Below are positions 8,153 through 16,202 of a stretch of DNA of 39,300 nucleotides, piece by piece. Made by a program: the position numbers and the translations under genes. Position 1 is the stretch's first letter, and each line of letters begins with the position of its first letter. Origin of the DNA: JBNKLG01 sp050292235 (GTDB lineage Bacteria > Pseudomonadota > Gammaproteobacteria > Chromatiales > Chromatiaceae). The notes beneath the pieces were generated by a model. It worked only from the letters and a program-made list of their open reading frames with translations. It was not told the DNA's origin and made no database searches. Location: contig JBNKLG010000014.1 of assembly GCA_050292235.1 (NCBI GenBank), positions 1 through 39,300 on the forward strand, given 5' to 3'.

Positions 8153-9817
8153 ATGACCGTTTTTGATCACCGCAAATACCGCCCTACCCCCGCACCAGCT
8201 TTGACTGATCGTCAATGGCCTGGCAACCGCCTGACCCAGGCACCGATCTGGGCCAGTGTTGATTTGCGCGATGGGAATCAGGCCCTGTTGGAGCCCATGA
8301 ACCCCAGCCAGAAGCGGGAGATGTGGGACTTATTGGTCCAGCTGGGCTTCAAGCAGATCGAGGTGGGATTTCCCGCCGCCAGTCAGACCGATTTCAACTT
8401 CATCCGCTGGCTGATCGAGACCGATCAAATCCCGGTAGATGTCAGCGTGCAAATTCTGGTTCAGGCTCGGGAGGATTTGATTGTGCGCAGTTTTGAGGCA
8501 CTTAAAGGAGTACCTAGCGCCATTATCCACCTCTACAACTCCACCTCTCCGGTACAGCGGGAGCGGGTCTTCGGCCTGGATAAGGCGGGTATTGTCCAGA
8601 TGGCCTGCCAGGGGGCTCGCTGGGTGGCACGGGAGGCAGCCTGTTATCCTGAAACCCTGTGGCAGTTTCAATACTCCCCGGAGAGTTTCACCAGCACCGA
8701 GACCGACTTTGCGGTCGAGATCTGCGAGGTGGTGATGGATATCTGGCAACCCACCCCAGAGCAGCCTTGCATCATCAATCTGCCCACCACAGTCGAAGTG
8801 GGGCCGCCGAACCTCTTTGCCGATCAGGTGGAATATTTCGCCCGTCACATCAGCCGTCGGGAGAGCATGATTCTGTCTGTACACACCCACAATGACCAGG
8901 GTTGCGCCGTGGCCGCCGCCGAGCTGGCTCTGCTGGCCGGTGCCGATCGGGTGGAGGGAACACTCATGGGCAATGGTGAGCGTACCGGCAATCTGGACAT
9001 CATCACCCTGGCCATGAATCTCTACAGCCAGGGCATCGACCCACAGCTGGATCTCTCCGATCCGGATAGAATCATCAAGACTTACCGCCACTGCACCGAT
9101 CTGCCAGTCCACCCGCGCCATCCCTGGGTGGGCGAGCTGGTCTATACCGCCTTTTCCGGCTCCCACCAGGACGCCATCCGCAAGTGCCTGCAACAACAAC
9201 GGACTGATGAACCCTGGCAAGTGGCCTATCTTCCTATCGATCCTCAGGACTTGGGCCGGGATTATCAGGCAGTGGTACGGGTCACCAGCCAATCAGGCAA
9301 AGGAGGCATCGCCTTCGTGTTGGAACGGGATTTTAGCCTCATGTTGCCACGCTGGTTGCAGTTGGCCCTGGCACCCATTGTCCAGCGCCAGACCGAGGCC
9401 CAGGGCGGAGAGATCGATAGTCAGCATATCCATGGGCTGTTGTTTGCCCATTTCGGCCTGACCTCGAACAGCCCTCGGCTCAATGACTACAGTTTAAGTC
9501 GCCAGATAAACAAGGAGGTGATCGAAGCCCAGATCATTGAGGGCACCTCTGTTCACCGGATTCGTGGTGAAGGAGAAGGCGCCCTGTCGGCCTTTGTCAA
9601 CGCCTGGCAGCGACACAGTGGTCGCAGAATTCGGGTCATAGACTACAGCGAACACGCCCTCAAAGAGGGCACCGAAGCCGAGGCTGCAGCCTACGTTCTG
9701 CTGGACATCGATGGACAAAGCTATGGGGGTTGCGCCGTACACCGGGATGTTCTGGGTACCTCGCTGATGGCGGCCATGGCGGCTCTGGGTCGGATTACCA
9801 AGACGCAGGCGGCTTGA
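8153..9817 (+). CDS. leuA: 2-isopropylmalate synthase, long (LeuA type 2) form
   Basis: A 554-aa enzyme catalysing acetyl-CoA + 2-oxoisovalerate -> 2-isopropylmalate, the committed step of leucine synthesis. The TIM-barrel has DLRDGNQAL (~37) in place of the DTTLRDGEQ seen in the short form, metal-binding HTHNDQG (~244) and GNGERTGNLD (~275). A C-terminal regulatory domain (~425-550) normally mediates leucine feedback. Length and motifs match the actinobacterial/pseudomonad-type LeuA, distinct from the second leuA at 14582-16129. It is divergent from an Lrp-type regulator, which suggests amino-acid-responsive transcription. It appears to be transcribed alone. The ATG follows a weak CAGGATT site. 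An alternative activity such as homocitrate synthase is less likely because overall similarity is to LeuA type 2. Confidence 0.93.
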   Translation: MTVFDHRKYRPTPAPALTDRQWPGNRLTQAPIWASVDLRDGNQALLEPMNPSQKREMWDLLVQLGFKQIEVGFPAASQTDFNFIRWLIETDQIPVDVSVQILVQAREDLIVRSFEALKGVPSAIIHLYNSTSPVQRERVFGLDKAGIVQMACQGARWVAREAACYPETLWQFQYSPESFTSTETDFAVEICEVVMDIWQPTPEQPCIINLPTTVEVGPPNLFADQVEYFARHISRRESMILSVHTHNDQGCAVAAAELALLAGADRVEGTLMGNGERTGNLDIITLAMNLYSQGIDPQLDLSDPDRIIKTYRHCTDLPVHPRHPWVGELVYTAFSGSHQDAIRKCLQQQRTDEPWQVAYLPIDPQDLGRDYQAVVRVTSQSGKGGIAFVLERDFSLMLPRWLQLALAPIVQRQTEAQGGEIDSQHIHGLLFAHFGLTSNSPRLNDYSLSRQINKEVIEAQIIEGTSVHRIRGEGEGALSAFVNAWQRHSGRRIRVIDYSEHALKEGTEAEAAAYVLLDIDGQSYGGCAVHRDVLGTSLMAAMAALGRITKTQAA

Positions 9818-9853
9818 TGCCAGAACCAGCCACCCCAATGGCAAGTCTATTTC

Positions 9854-9898
9854 CGGAACCTTCACGCCCCCTACGCTTCTATCATAGGGGTGGTTCCG
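9854..9898 (+). terminator. Two-part stem-loop after leuA
   Basis: CGGAACC (9854) pairs with GGTTCCG (9892), and the inner CCCCTA (9868) pairs with TAGGGG (9885), separated by an asymmetric internal loop; it starts 37 bp past the leuA stop. It lacks a U-tract, so it may be a 3'-end hairpin or part of a Rho-dependent end. Confidence 0.4.
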
Positions 9899-10271
9899 TA
9901 CTACCTGATTTCCCTACACAGCAGTTTTACCAGCTTTGAAACTGGAGAACCTTATCCATCAGGTTATCAACACCTATCTCGATATCCGACCTCCTGCTGC
10001 AAACGGCAATACCGCTATGGAAATGGTCAGATTGGAGATGGAGGCCAGTAAAACCTGAAACAAAGGTACCTTAAAGCCAAGAATGGGCTTTTATCAGGCC
10101 CCAAAAGGATACCAATGCTATACTGGCAGTGCCTTGGATCCTTGATAATTGTTCAAAGCGAGTACAGCGGCCACGCTAACCCTAAGCCAAGGAAGCAATC
10201 ATCCCGAATTTTCCGCTTTTGGCAGTGGTCAATCGGACCATAAAGGACAGACAGGGCATATTACATTAGCC
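9899..10271 (+). other. Gene-poor leader region of the GGDEF/EAL gene
   Basis: No complete gene is visible here. It holds a short open stretch without a normal start (9909-10058, ending in ...MEASKT), which could be a decayed gene fragment. There is a small hairpin with a T-rich tail (AAAGCC/GGCTTT, 10073-10091), an extended -10 promoter at 10116-10124, and an imperfect hairpin at 10186-10223 inside the presumed 5' UTR. The coding frame of the next gene can be read back to a TTG at 10149, only ~18 nt after the expected transcription start. Confidence 0.5.
10116..10124 (+). promoter_or_regulatory. Extended -10 promoter of the GGDEF/EAL gene
   Basis: TGC-TATACT is an extended -10 element (TGn upstream of a near-consensus hexamer). 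No good -35 is seen 17 bp upstream, which is usual for extended -10 promoters. Transcription would begin near 10131, giving a leader of about 140 nt to the ATG at 10272. Confidence 0.45.
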
Positions 10272-13271
10272 ATGCAGCTCAACAGTAAAATCTCCCTCTC
10301 TGTGATTGGCATTCTGGCCGCTTCTCTGCTGATCAGCACGCTCTATCTCGTCAACACGCTTCGCAAACATTACACCAACGCACTGATTACAGGCACGCTC
10401 AGCACAGGCCATGGAATCGAGAGTTTCATTGATGAGGTGCTGGCTCTGGATGTGCCACTCAATACGCTACCCAATCTCAATCAGCGCCTCCAAAAAATTG
10501 TCAAACAGAACGGTTTGATTACCTACATCGGCATTGCCGATTTGGATGGCACCGCCATCTTCCACTCTGATCCCGATGTGGTAGGACGGAAATTCAGCGA
10601 TCAGGTGGCAAAAAAAAGCCTGACCACCAGCGAACCCCTCTCGCAGCTCTACAACCGGTTTGATGGCAAAGAGTACTACGACATCAGTATTCCTCTGTTT
10701 AGTGCCCACAAAAAACGCATAGGCGTTTTGCGACTGGGATTCGAAACCGAGATCATCAATCAAAAGGTCTCTGAGGCCTCCTGGCAAATCCTTCGCAACA
10801 TCACCATTGCATTCCTTGTGATTGCTTTGATCCTGAATGTTTTCTTAAGAAGAACCATCGTCGACCCTGTCACACAATTAGCCCGATACGCCAGGGAGAT
10901 CAGTGAAAACCACCTCAGCCAGCCCGAACCCGTTCGCATTCATTCAAAAAATGAAATTGGTATTCTATCCCGCGCATTGACCGATATGGGCAACAGCCTC
11001 AACAATCAAATCAAGGCACTGCAAAATTCCGAACAAATCCTGGAATCTACTGTTGCCCAAAGAACTCAAGACCTGGTCGATGCCAACCGAAGTCTGAAAT
11101 TTCGCAACCAGGAATTGATTGAGGCCCTTGAAAGAGAGCAAGAGCTGAGCGAGGCCCTGAGACTGAGTGAAGAGCGGTTTCGCGCCCTGTTTGAAAACAG
11201 CCAGGCCGTTATGCTGCTGATCGATAAAAAAAGCGCTTCCATCATCACCGCCAACACAGCAGCCAGCCAATACTATGGATATCCCATTTCCGATTTAAAA
11301 AGGATGAGTATCCATGACATCAGCACCTTAACGCCAGTTGAGGTAGAAAAGGAACAGGCACAGGCCCACAAAGAACAGCGACAGCATCTCTACTCCCGCC
11401 ACCGTCTGGCATCCGGTTCCATACGGGATGTCGAGGTACATATCGGCCTCATTGACTGGCAAGGTCATCAGGTACAATTCGCCATCATTCACGACATCAC
11501 CGATCGCAAACTGGCCGAATCCAAACTGGATCACATGGCCCATTATGATGCTTTGACCGGCCTGCCCAATCGAATTCTTTTGGCGGATCGTCTGCGACAG
11601 GCCCTGGTCCACAGCCGTAGAAAATCCACCAAACTGGCTGTGTGCTATCTCGACCTGGATGGATTTAAGCCCATCAATGATACCCATGGGCATGAGACCG
11701 GCGACCAGGTTCTCATTGAGGTTGCTGCCCGTTTGAAACAGGCGTTACGTGAAGAGGATACGGTATCGCGCATTGGTGGGGACGAATTCATCCTGATTTT
11801 GAACGACCTCAACAATGTCGATGAATGCCAGCAGGGGTTGGACAGAATACTGGCCGCCCTAACCCGCCCCTTCCAAATTGGCGGCATTTTGGCGAACCTG
11901 TCCGCCAGTATCGGTATCACGCTCTATCCCGATGACCAAGCAGATGGCGACATCCTGTTGCGTCATGCCGATCAGGCCATGTATATCGCCAAGGCCATGG
12001 GGAAAAACCGTTACCACCTCTTCAACCCCGAACTGGACAGAGAGCTCAAAGTTCAGCGCGAAACCTATCAACGACTTAGAGAGGCGCTGGCCAGAGAAGA
12101 GTTACTTTTTCATTATCAACCCAAAATCAACATGACCACTGGACAGGTCATCGGTGCAGAGGCTTTGATCCGTTGGCAGCATCCGGAAAAGGGCCTGCTG
12201 GCCCCGGCCCAATTCCTCAGTATCATGGAGGGCAACGAGCTGGAAATCTCCATCGGTACCTGGGTCATTCATCAAGCCCTGAAACAGCTTGAAGCATGGC
12301 ACCAGAAGCATCCCGAACTCACCCTGAGCATCAATATCAGTCCTTACCACCTCCAGCACCCGGACTTCATGCCGAGGCTCCATCAGGCCATTAAACAACA
12401 TCCGAATGCAGATCCTCACAAGCTGGAGCTGGAGATCCTGGAATCCTCCTCGATTGAAGACAACAACGATATCCTCCCCACCCTGGTAAAGTGCCACGAA
12501 CTTGGCCTGAAAGTGGCCCTGGATGACTTCGGCACCGGTTATTCTTCACTGGTCCATTTTCATCGACTGCCCATCGACAATCTCAAAGTCGACCAGAATT
12601 TCGTCAAAAACATGCTGGACAATCCCCAGGATCTTGCCATTGTCCGTAGTACCATCAAACTGGCCCAGACCTTCCAAAATCCGGTGATTGCCGAGGGTGT
12701 GGAAAACAGGATGCAGGCCGCTGCTTTAGGTCATCTGGGCTGTCAATTTGGCCAGGGATACGGCATCGCTTATCCCATGCCAATAGCAGAATTCAACGCC
12801 TGGCTGGAAAAATCTGAATGGAGTGAGCTCCCGCACTATCAGAAAACCCATCAACAGATCGAGATTGATGTTGCCATCACCAGCCATCGAAACTGGGCTC
12901 AAAAGATGATTGAGTTCATTGAGTTTGACACGCCCCATCGAGAATCACTGCACATCAAAAGCACCTTATGCCCTTTTGGGCGCTGGTTCCTGGGCAGCGG
13001 ATTCCAGCAATTTGGTGAGTACAAGGAGTACAGGAGCGTTCAAGCTCAGCATGAACGGGTACATCAAATCGCCGATGAGCTGGTTAAACTCCACGACAGC
13101 CGTCAGAGAGAAAGGGCCATCGATACATTGGGTGAATTTAAATTAGCCAGTCAGGAACTGATTCATCTTCTGGACCAACTGGCTGAAGCCAGCATCAATG
13201 ATCCCGCGACGACCCAGCCCATCGAAATCACGGCAAATACAACCACTGACCCAACGCAACTCAGCCTTTGA
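10272..13271 (+). CDS. Membrane GGDEF-EAL c-di-GMP enzyme with PAS and C-terminal CZB zinc-sensing domain
   Basis: From the ATG at 10272 the protein is 999 aa. Order: transmembrane helix (~9-29), Cache-like periplasmic sensor (~30-175), second helix (~177-194), HAMP, coiled coil (~260-295), PAS (~297-413), GGDEF with intact RIGGDEF (~502), EAL with intact EALIRW (~629), DDFGTGYSSL and AEGVE, and a CZB domain at the end (~872-990). CZB ligands are visible: SHRNW, LCPFGRWF and QHERVH. Both catalytic motifs are intact, so synthesis and hydrolysis of c-di-GMP are both possible. CZB domains bind zinc tightly; in E. coli DgcZ zinc inhibits the cyclase, and other CZB proteins sense hypochlorite. CZB behind EAL is an uncommon order. 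The frame also extends to a TTG at 10149 (41 more residues), but the ATG directly before the signal-anchor helix is preferred. Confidence 0.93.
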   Translation: MQLNSKISLSVIGILAASLLISTLYLVNTLRKHYTNALITGTLSTGHGIESFIDEVLALDVPLNTLPNLNQRLQKIVKQNGLITYIGIADLDGTAIFHSDPDVVGRKFSDQVAKKSLTTSEPLSQLYNRFDGKEYYDISIPLFSAHKKRIGVLRLGFETEIINQKVSEASWQILRNITIAFLVIALILNVFLRRTIVDPVTQLARYAREISENHLSQPEPVRIHSKNEIGILSRALTDMGNSLNNQIKALQNSEQILESTVAQRTQDLVDANRSLKFRNQELIEALEREQELSEALRLSEERFRALFENSQAVMLLIDKKSASIITANTAASQYYGYPISDLKRMSIHDISTLTPVEVEKEQAQAHKEQRQHLYSRHRLASGSIRDVEVHIGLIDWQGHQVQFAIIHDITDRKLAESKLDHMAHYDALTGLPNRILLADRLRQALVHSRRKSTKLAVCYLDLDGFKPINDTHGHETGDQVLIEVAARLKQALREEDTVSRIGGDEFILILNDLNNVDECQQGLDRILAALTRPFQIGGILANLSASIGITLYPDDQADGDILLRHADQAMYIAKAMGKNRYHLFNPELDRELKVQRETYQRLREALAREELLFHYQPKINMTTGQVIGAEALIRWQHPEKGLLAPAQFLSIMEGNELEISIGTWVIHQALKQLEAWHQKHPELTLSINISPYHLQHPDFMPRLHQAIKQHPNADPHKLELEILESSSIEDNNDILPTLVKCHELGLKVALDDFGTGYSSLVHFHRLPIDNLKVDQNFVKNMLDNPQDLAIVRSTIKLAQTFQNPVIAEGVENRMQAAALGHLGCQFGQGYGIAYPMPIAEFNAWLEKSEWSELPHYQKTHQQIEIDVAITSHRNWAQKMIEFIEFDTPHRESLHIKSTLCPFGRWFLGSGFQQFGEYKEYRSVQAQHERVHQIADELVKLHDSRQRERAIDTLGEFKLASQELIHLLDQLAEASINDPATTQPIEITANTTTDPTQLSL

Positions 13272-13300
13272 GCAACGGACTGAACCCTTTCTGGTAAATC

Positions 13301-13771
13301 CTATTTGCCCAAATACATCGCCATCACCAGGGCATTCTCTCGGCCCTGGTGATTGGGATAGTAGTTCTTTCTTTCGCCAATGCCATTGAATCCCAACGCC
13401 TCATAAAGGCGTAAGGCTGCCCGATTGGAGACCCGCACTTCAAGAAAAACGGTTTCCGCATCTGAGAGACGCAACCGATCCAGAAGGTGCCGCATCAGAT
13501 ATTGTCCCAATCCCTGGCGGCGATAGGACGGCCGAATACAGAGGTTAAGCACATGGGCCTCTTGCACCGCTTCAGAATAAAACAGGTAACCCACCAGCTC
13601 CTCATCCCGCCACAAAACCCAACAGCCATAACCGATACGGATACAATCCCGCACGATACCCGGAGTCCAGGGAAAAGGATAGACACTCTCTTCCAGCGCC
13701 ATAACCAGAGGAATATCCTCTTCTCGCATGGTTCTCAACTGAAAAATCGGACAGTCCATCTCCTGCCCCAT
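13301..13771 (-). CDS. rimI: Ribosomal protein bS18 N-alpha-acetyltransferase
   Basis: A 156-aa GNAT enzyme that acetylates the N-terminal alanine of ribosomal protein S18. The acetyl-CoA loop RRQGLG (~80) and the RimI C-terminal signature LEVRVSNRAALRLYEALGF (~108-126) followed by GIGERKNYYP are present. The ATG directly abuts the stop of the upstream UDG gene (TGA-ATG), so translation is probably coupled; a second in-frame ATG at codon 5 is preceded by GGCAGGAG but too closely. It is last in the leuA-udg-rimI operon. In E. coli rimI follows holD, which bears on the odd N-terminus of the gene upstream here. It is tail-to-tail with the GGDEF/EAL gene with only 29 bp between them. Confidence 0.95.
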   Translation of the reverse strand: MGQEMDCPIFQLRTMREEDIPLVMALEESVYPFPWTPGIVRDCIRIGYGCWVLWRDEELVGYLFYSEAVQEAHVLNLCIRPSYRRQGLGQYLMRHLLDRLRLSDAETVFLEVRVSNRAALRLYEALGFNGIGERKNYYPNHQGRENALVMAMYLGK

Positions 13772-14569
13772 TCAGTCAGTCTTGCTGGCGTGGCGATAAG
13801 TTCTCATAGCCAGCTGCAGATCGGCCCAGGCATTGGCCTTTTGATCGGGAGAGCGCAACAGATAGGCCGGATGGTAGGTCACTACCAGGGGAATACCCTG
13901 CTCGCCAAAAGCATGGACCCGGCCACGCAAGCGGCCTACAGGCTCTGTTGTTTGCAACAGATGCTGGGCAGAGATACGCCCCACTGACAAGAGGATACGC
14001 GGCCTGATCAGCTCAATCTGACGCTGGAGGAAGGGCCAACAACGGCGCGCCTCCTCTGGACTGGGGTCCCGGTTTCGCGGCGGTCGGCATTTAAGGATAT
14101 TGGCGATGTAGACCTGCTCACGGGCCAACCCCATGGCATTCAGCATGGCATTGAGCAATTGACCGGCGCGACCGACAAAGGGCTCTCCCTGTCGATCCTC
14201 ATCCGCTCCCGGTGCCTCACCGATGATCATCCAATTCGCCTGAGGATTTCCAACCCCCGGCACCGTCTGGATTCGGCTGGCAGCCAGCTCGATACAACCC
14301 TGACATTGGCGGATCTGTTCACCCAGATCCGCCAAATTGGTTGCCTGCACGGGCGCATAGGTTTCCACATTGGCAACTTTCGGCGCTGGAGCGGGTATTG
14401 TAGCCGACACCCTGTCCAATGGCGGTTTGATCGTGGGTCGAAGGTTAGGCACGGGAGGAGGCACTTCCTCCGATACCTTTTCCACAAGAGTCATATTTGG
14501 TGCATCACGGGAGACATAAAGCGGAATGCCCATGGCCGCCAAATACTGTCGCCGCTGGAGCTCCTCCAT
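13772..14569 (-). CDS. Family 4 uracil-DNA glycosylase with psi(HolD)-like N-terminal peptide
   Basis: A 265-aa protein. Residues ~80-265 form a family-4 UDG with a [4Fe-4S] cluster: CQGC (~89-92), KCRPPRNRDP (~169) and ARRCW (~183) carry the cysteines. Motif A is GEAPGADED (~118) and motif B is HPAYLLRSP (~240). It removes uracil from DNA arising by cytosine deamination. The first ~22 residues (LAAMGIPLYVSR) look like the conserved N-terminal peptide of the clamp-loader subunit psi (HolD: LQQLGITQWSLR) and are joined to the enzyme by a proline-rich linker (~35-70). The gene sits directly before rimI, where E. coli has holD. It lies 12 nt after leuA and abuts rimI. The glycosylase assignment is firm; the psi-like role is inference. 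Confidence 0.92.
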   Translation of the reverse strand: MEELQRRQYLAAMGIPLYVSRDAPNMTLVEKVSEEVPPPVPNLRPTIKPPLDRVSATIPAPAPKVANVETYAPVQATNLADLGEQIRQCQGCIELAASRIQTVPGVGNPQANWMIIGEAPGADEDRQGEPFVGRAGQLLNAMLNAMGLAREQVYIANILKCRPPRNRDPSPEEARRCWPFLQRQIELIRPRILLSVGRISAQHLLQTTEPVGRLRGRVHAFGEQGIPLVVTYHPAYLLRSPDQKANAWADLQLAMRTYRHASKTD

Positions 14570-14581
14570 CAGCAGGCCCCG

Positions 14582-16129
14582 TCAAACGTCGGCGTTTTGG
14601 GGATGAGCGCGATTCTTAGGTGCCAGAACCTTGTTCAAGGCATTGACATAGGCCATGGCCGAGGCCACTACGATATCGGTGTCCGCCCCCTGACCATTGA
14701 CGATGTGACCGCCTCGCTCCAAACGCACAGTCACCTCGCCCTGGGAATCGGTACCAGTGGTGATGCTGTTGACCGAGTAGAGCAGAAGCTGGGTGCCGCT
14801 TTCCACCAGACTCTCTATGGCCTTGAAGGCGGCATCCACCGGGCCACTACCCTCGGCGGAGACAGTTTTCTCCTCACCATCCAAGGAGAGCACTACCTCG
14901 GCATGGGGACGCTCTCCCGTCTCCAGGCAGGCTTTGAGTGAAATCAGGCGAATCCGCTCATCCCCGGCCACTAGCCCTTCGGCTGTCACCAGAGCCTGCA
15001 AGTCCTCATCGAAAATCTCATGTTTCTTGTCCGCCAGATCCTTGAACCGGCTGAAGGCGGCGTTGAGTTCCGCCTCAGAGCCAAAGATCACCCCCAACTC
15101 CTCCAGACGGGTGCGGAAAGCGTTACGGCCCGAGTGTTTGCCCATCACCATCCGATTCTGTGACCAACCCACATCCTCGGCCCGCATAATCTCGTAGGTC
15201 TCACGGTGTTTGAGCACCCCATCCTGATGAATGCCGGACTCATGGGCAAAGGCGTTGGCGCCAACGATGGCCTTATTCGGCTGCACCGGAAAGCCGGTGA
15301 TGTTGGAAACCAGTTTGGAACAGGTGACGATCTGAGTGGTATCCAGTCGGGTATCACAAGGAAAAATGTCACGCCGGGTGCGCACCGACATCACCACTTC
15401 CTCCAGCGAGGCGTTCCCCGCCCGCTCGCCCAAACCGTTGATGGTGCACTCCACCTGGCGGGCGCCATTGATCACCGCGCTCAGGGAATTGGCCACGGCC
15501 AGCCCCAGGTCATTGTGACAGTGAACCGAAAAGATAGCTTTGTCTGCATTGGGGATGCGCGCGCGCAGAAGACGAATGGTCTCGCCAAACTGATGGGGCA
15601 GGTTGTAGCCCACGGTATCGGGAATATTGATGGTGCGGGCACCAGCATCAATGGCCGCTTCCACAATGCGACAAAGGAAATCCAGCTCGGAGCGACCCGC
15701 ATCCTCGGCAGAGAACTCCACGTTATCGGTATATTGGCGCGCCCGCTTCACTGCATGAATCGCCTGTTCTACCACTTGATCCGGCCTCATCCGCAGCTTG
15801 CGCTCCATATGAATGGGTGAGGTGGCGATAAAGGTATGAATACGGGAGGAATTGGCCGCTTTCAATGCCTCACCAGCACGATCGATATCCTTATCCAGAG
15901 CGCGGGCCAACCCACAGATGGTTGAATCCTTCACCACCTGAGCCACGGCCTGCACCGCATCGAAATCCCCCTGACTGGCGATGGGAAAACCGGCCTCGAT
16001 CACATCCACCCGCATCTTCTCCAGCGCCTTGGCGATCCGCACCTTCTCCTCTTTGGTCATAGAGGCGCCGGGGCTTTGTTCCCCATCGCGCAAAGTGGTA
16101 TCGAAAATGACCAGTTGATCGGCAGTCAT
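14582..16129 (-). CDS. leuA: 2-isopropylmalate synthase, short (LeuA type 1) form
   Basis: A 515-aa enzyme for the first committed step of leucine synthesis. Motifs: DTTLRDGEQSPGAS (~9), metal-binding HCHNDLGLAVANS (~202) and NGLGERAGN (~233), then the subdomain linkers and the C-terminal leucine-binding regulatory domain (~390-505). It belongs to the enterobacterial-type LeuA lineage and is clearly different from the 554-aa LeuA at 8153-9817. It is first in an operon with the family-4 UDG (12-nt gap) and rimI. A GGAG-containing site lies just before the ATG, and a promoter-like extended -10 is ~37 bp upstream. Isopropylmalate-synthase relatives such as citramalate synthase share the fold; the regulatory domain and overall motif set favour LeuA. 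Confidence 0.95.
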   Translation of the reverse strand: MTADQLVIFDTTLRDGEQSPGASMTKEEKVRIAKALEKMRVDVIEAGFPIASQGDFDAVQAVAQVVKDSTICGLARALDKDIDRAGEALKAANSSRIHTFIATSPIHMERKLRMRPDQVVEQAIHAVKRARQYTDNVEFSAEDAGRSELDFLCRIVEAAIDAGARTINIPDTVGYNLPHQFGETIRLLRARIPNADKAIFSVHCHNDLGLAVANSLSAVINGARQVECTINGLGERAGNASLEEVVMSVRTRRDIFPCDTRLDTTQIVTCSKLVSNITGFPVQPNKAIVGANAFAHESGIHQDGVLKHRETYEIMRAEDVGWSQNRMVMGKHSGRNAFRTRLEELGVIFGSEAELNAAFSRFKDLADKKHEIFDEDLQALVTAEGLVAGDERIRLISLKACLETGERPHAEVVLSLDGEEKTVSAEGSGPVDAAFKAIESLVESGTQLLLYSVNSITTGTDSQGEVTVRLERGGHIVNGQGADTDIVVASAMAYVNALNKVLAPKNRAHPQNADV

Positions 16130-16165
16130 GCGAGGCTCCAGCTTTTGGGTCTTTTAAAGTGACCT

Positions 16166-16174
16166 ATTCTAGCA
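16166..16174 (-). promoter_or_regulatory. Extended -10 promoter candidate for leuA-udg-rimI
   Basis: On the minus strand TGC-TAGAAT forms an extended -10. Transcription would start about 30 nt before the leuA ATG at 16129. No convincing -35 is visible. The 73-bp gap after the ABC permease stop leaves room for an independent promoter here. Confidence 0.35.
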
Positions 16175-16202
16175 GCCGATCCTCGCCGCCGCGCAGAGAA
16201 CC

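Noticed and set aside
8330..9292. 320-aa open frame on the minus strand
   Set aside because: It lies fully inside type-2 leuA on the opposite strand, has no ribosome-binding site and shadow-like composition.
10131..10271. c-di-GMP riboswitch before the GGDEF/EAL gene
   Set aside because: The conserved GEMM core elements are not present; only a generic imperfect hairpin is seen.
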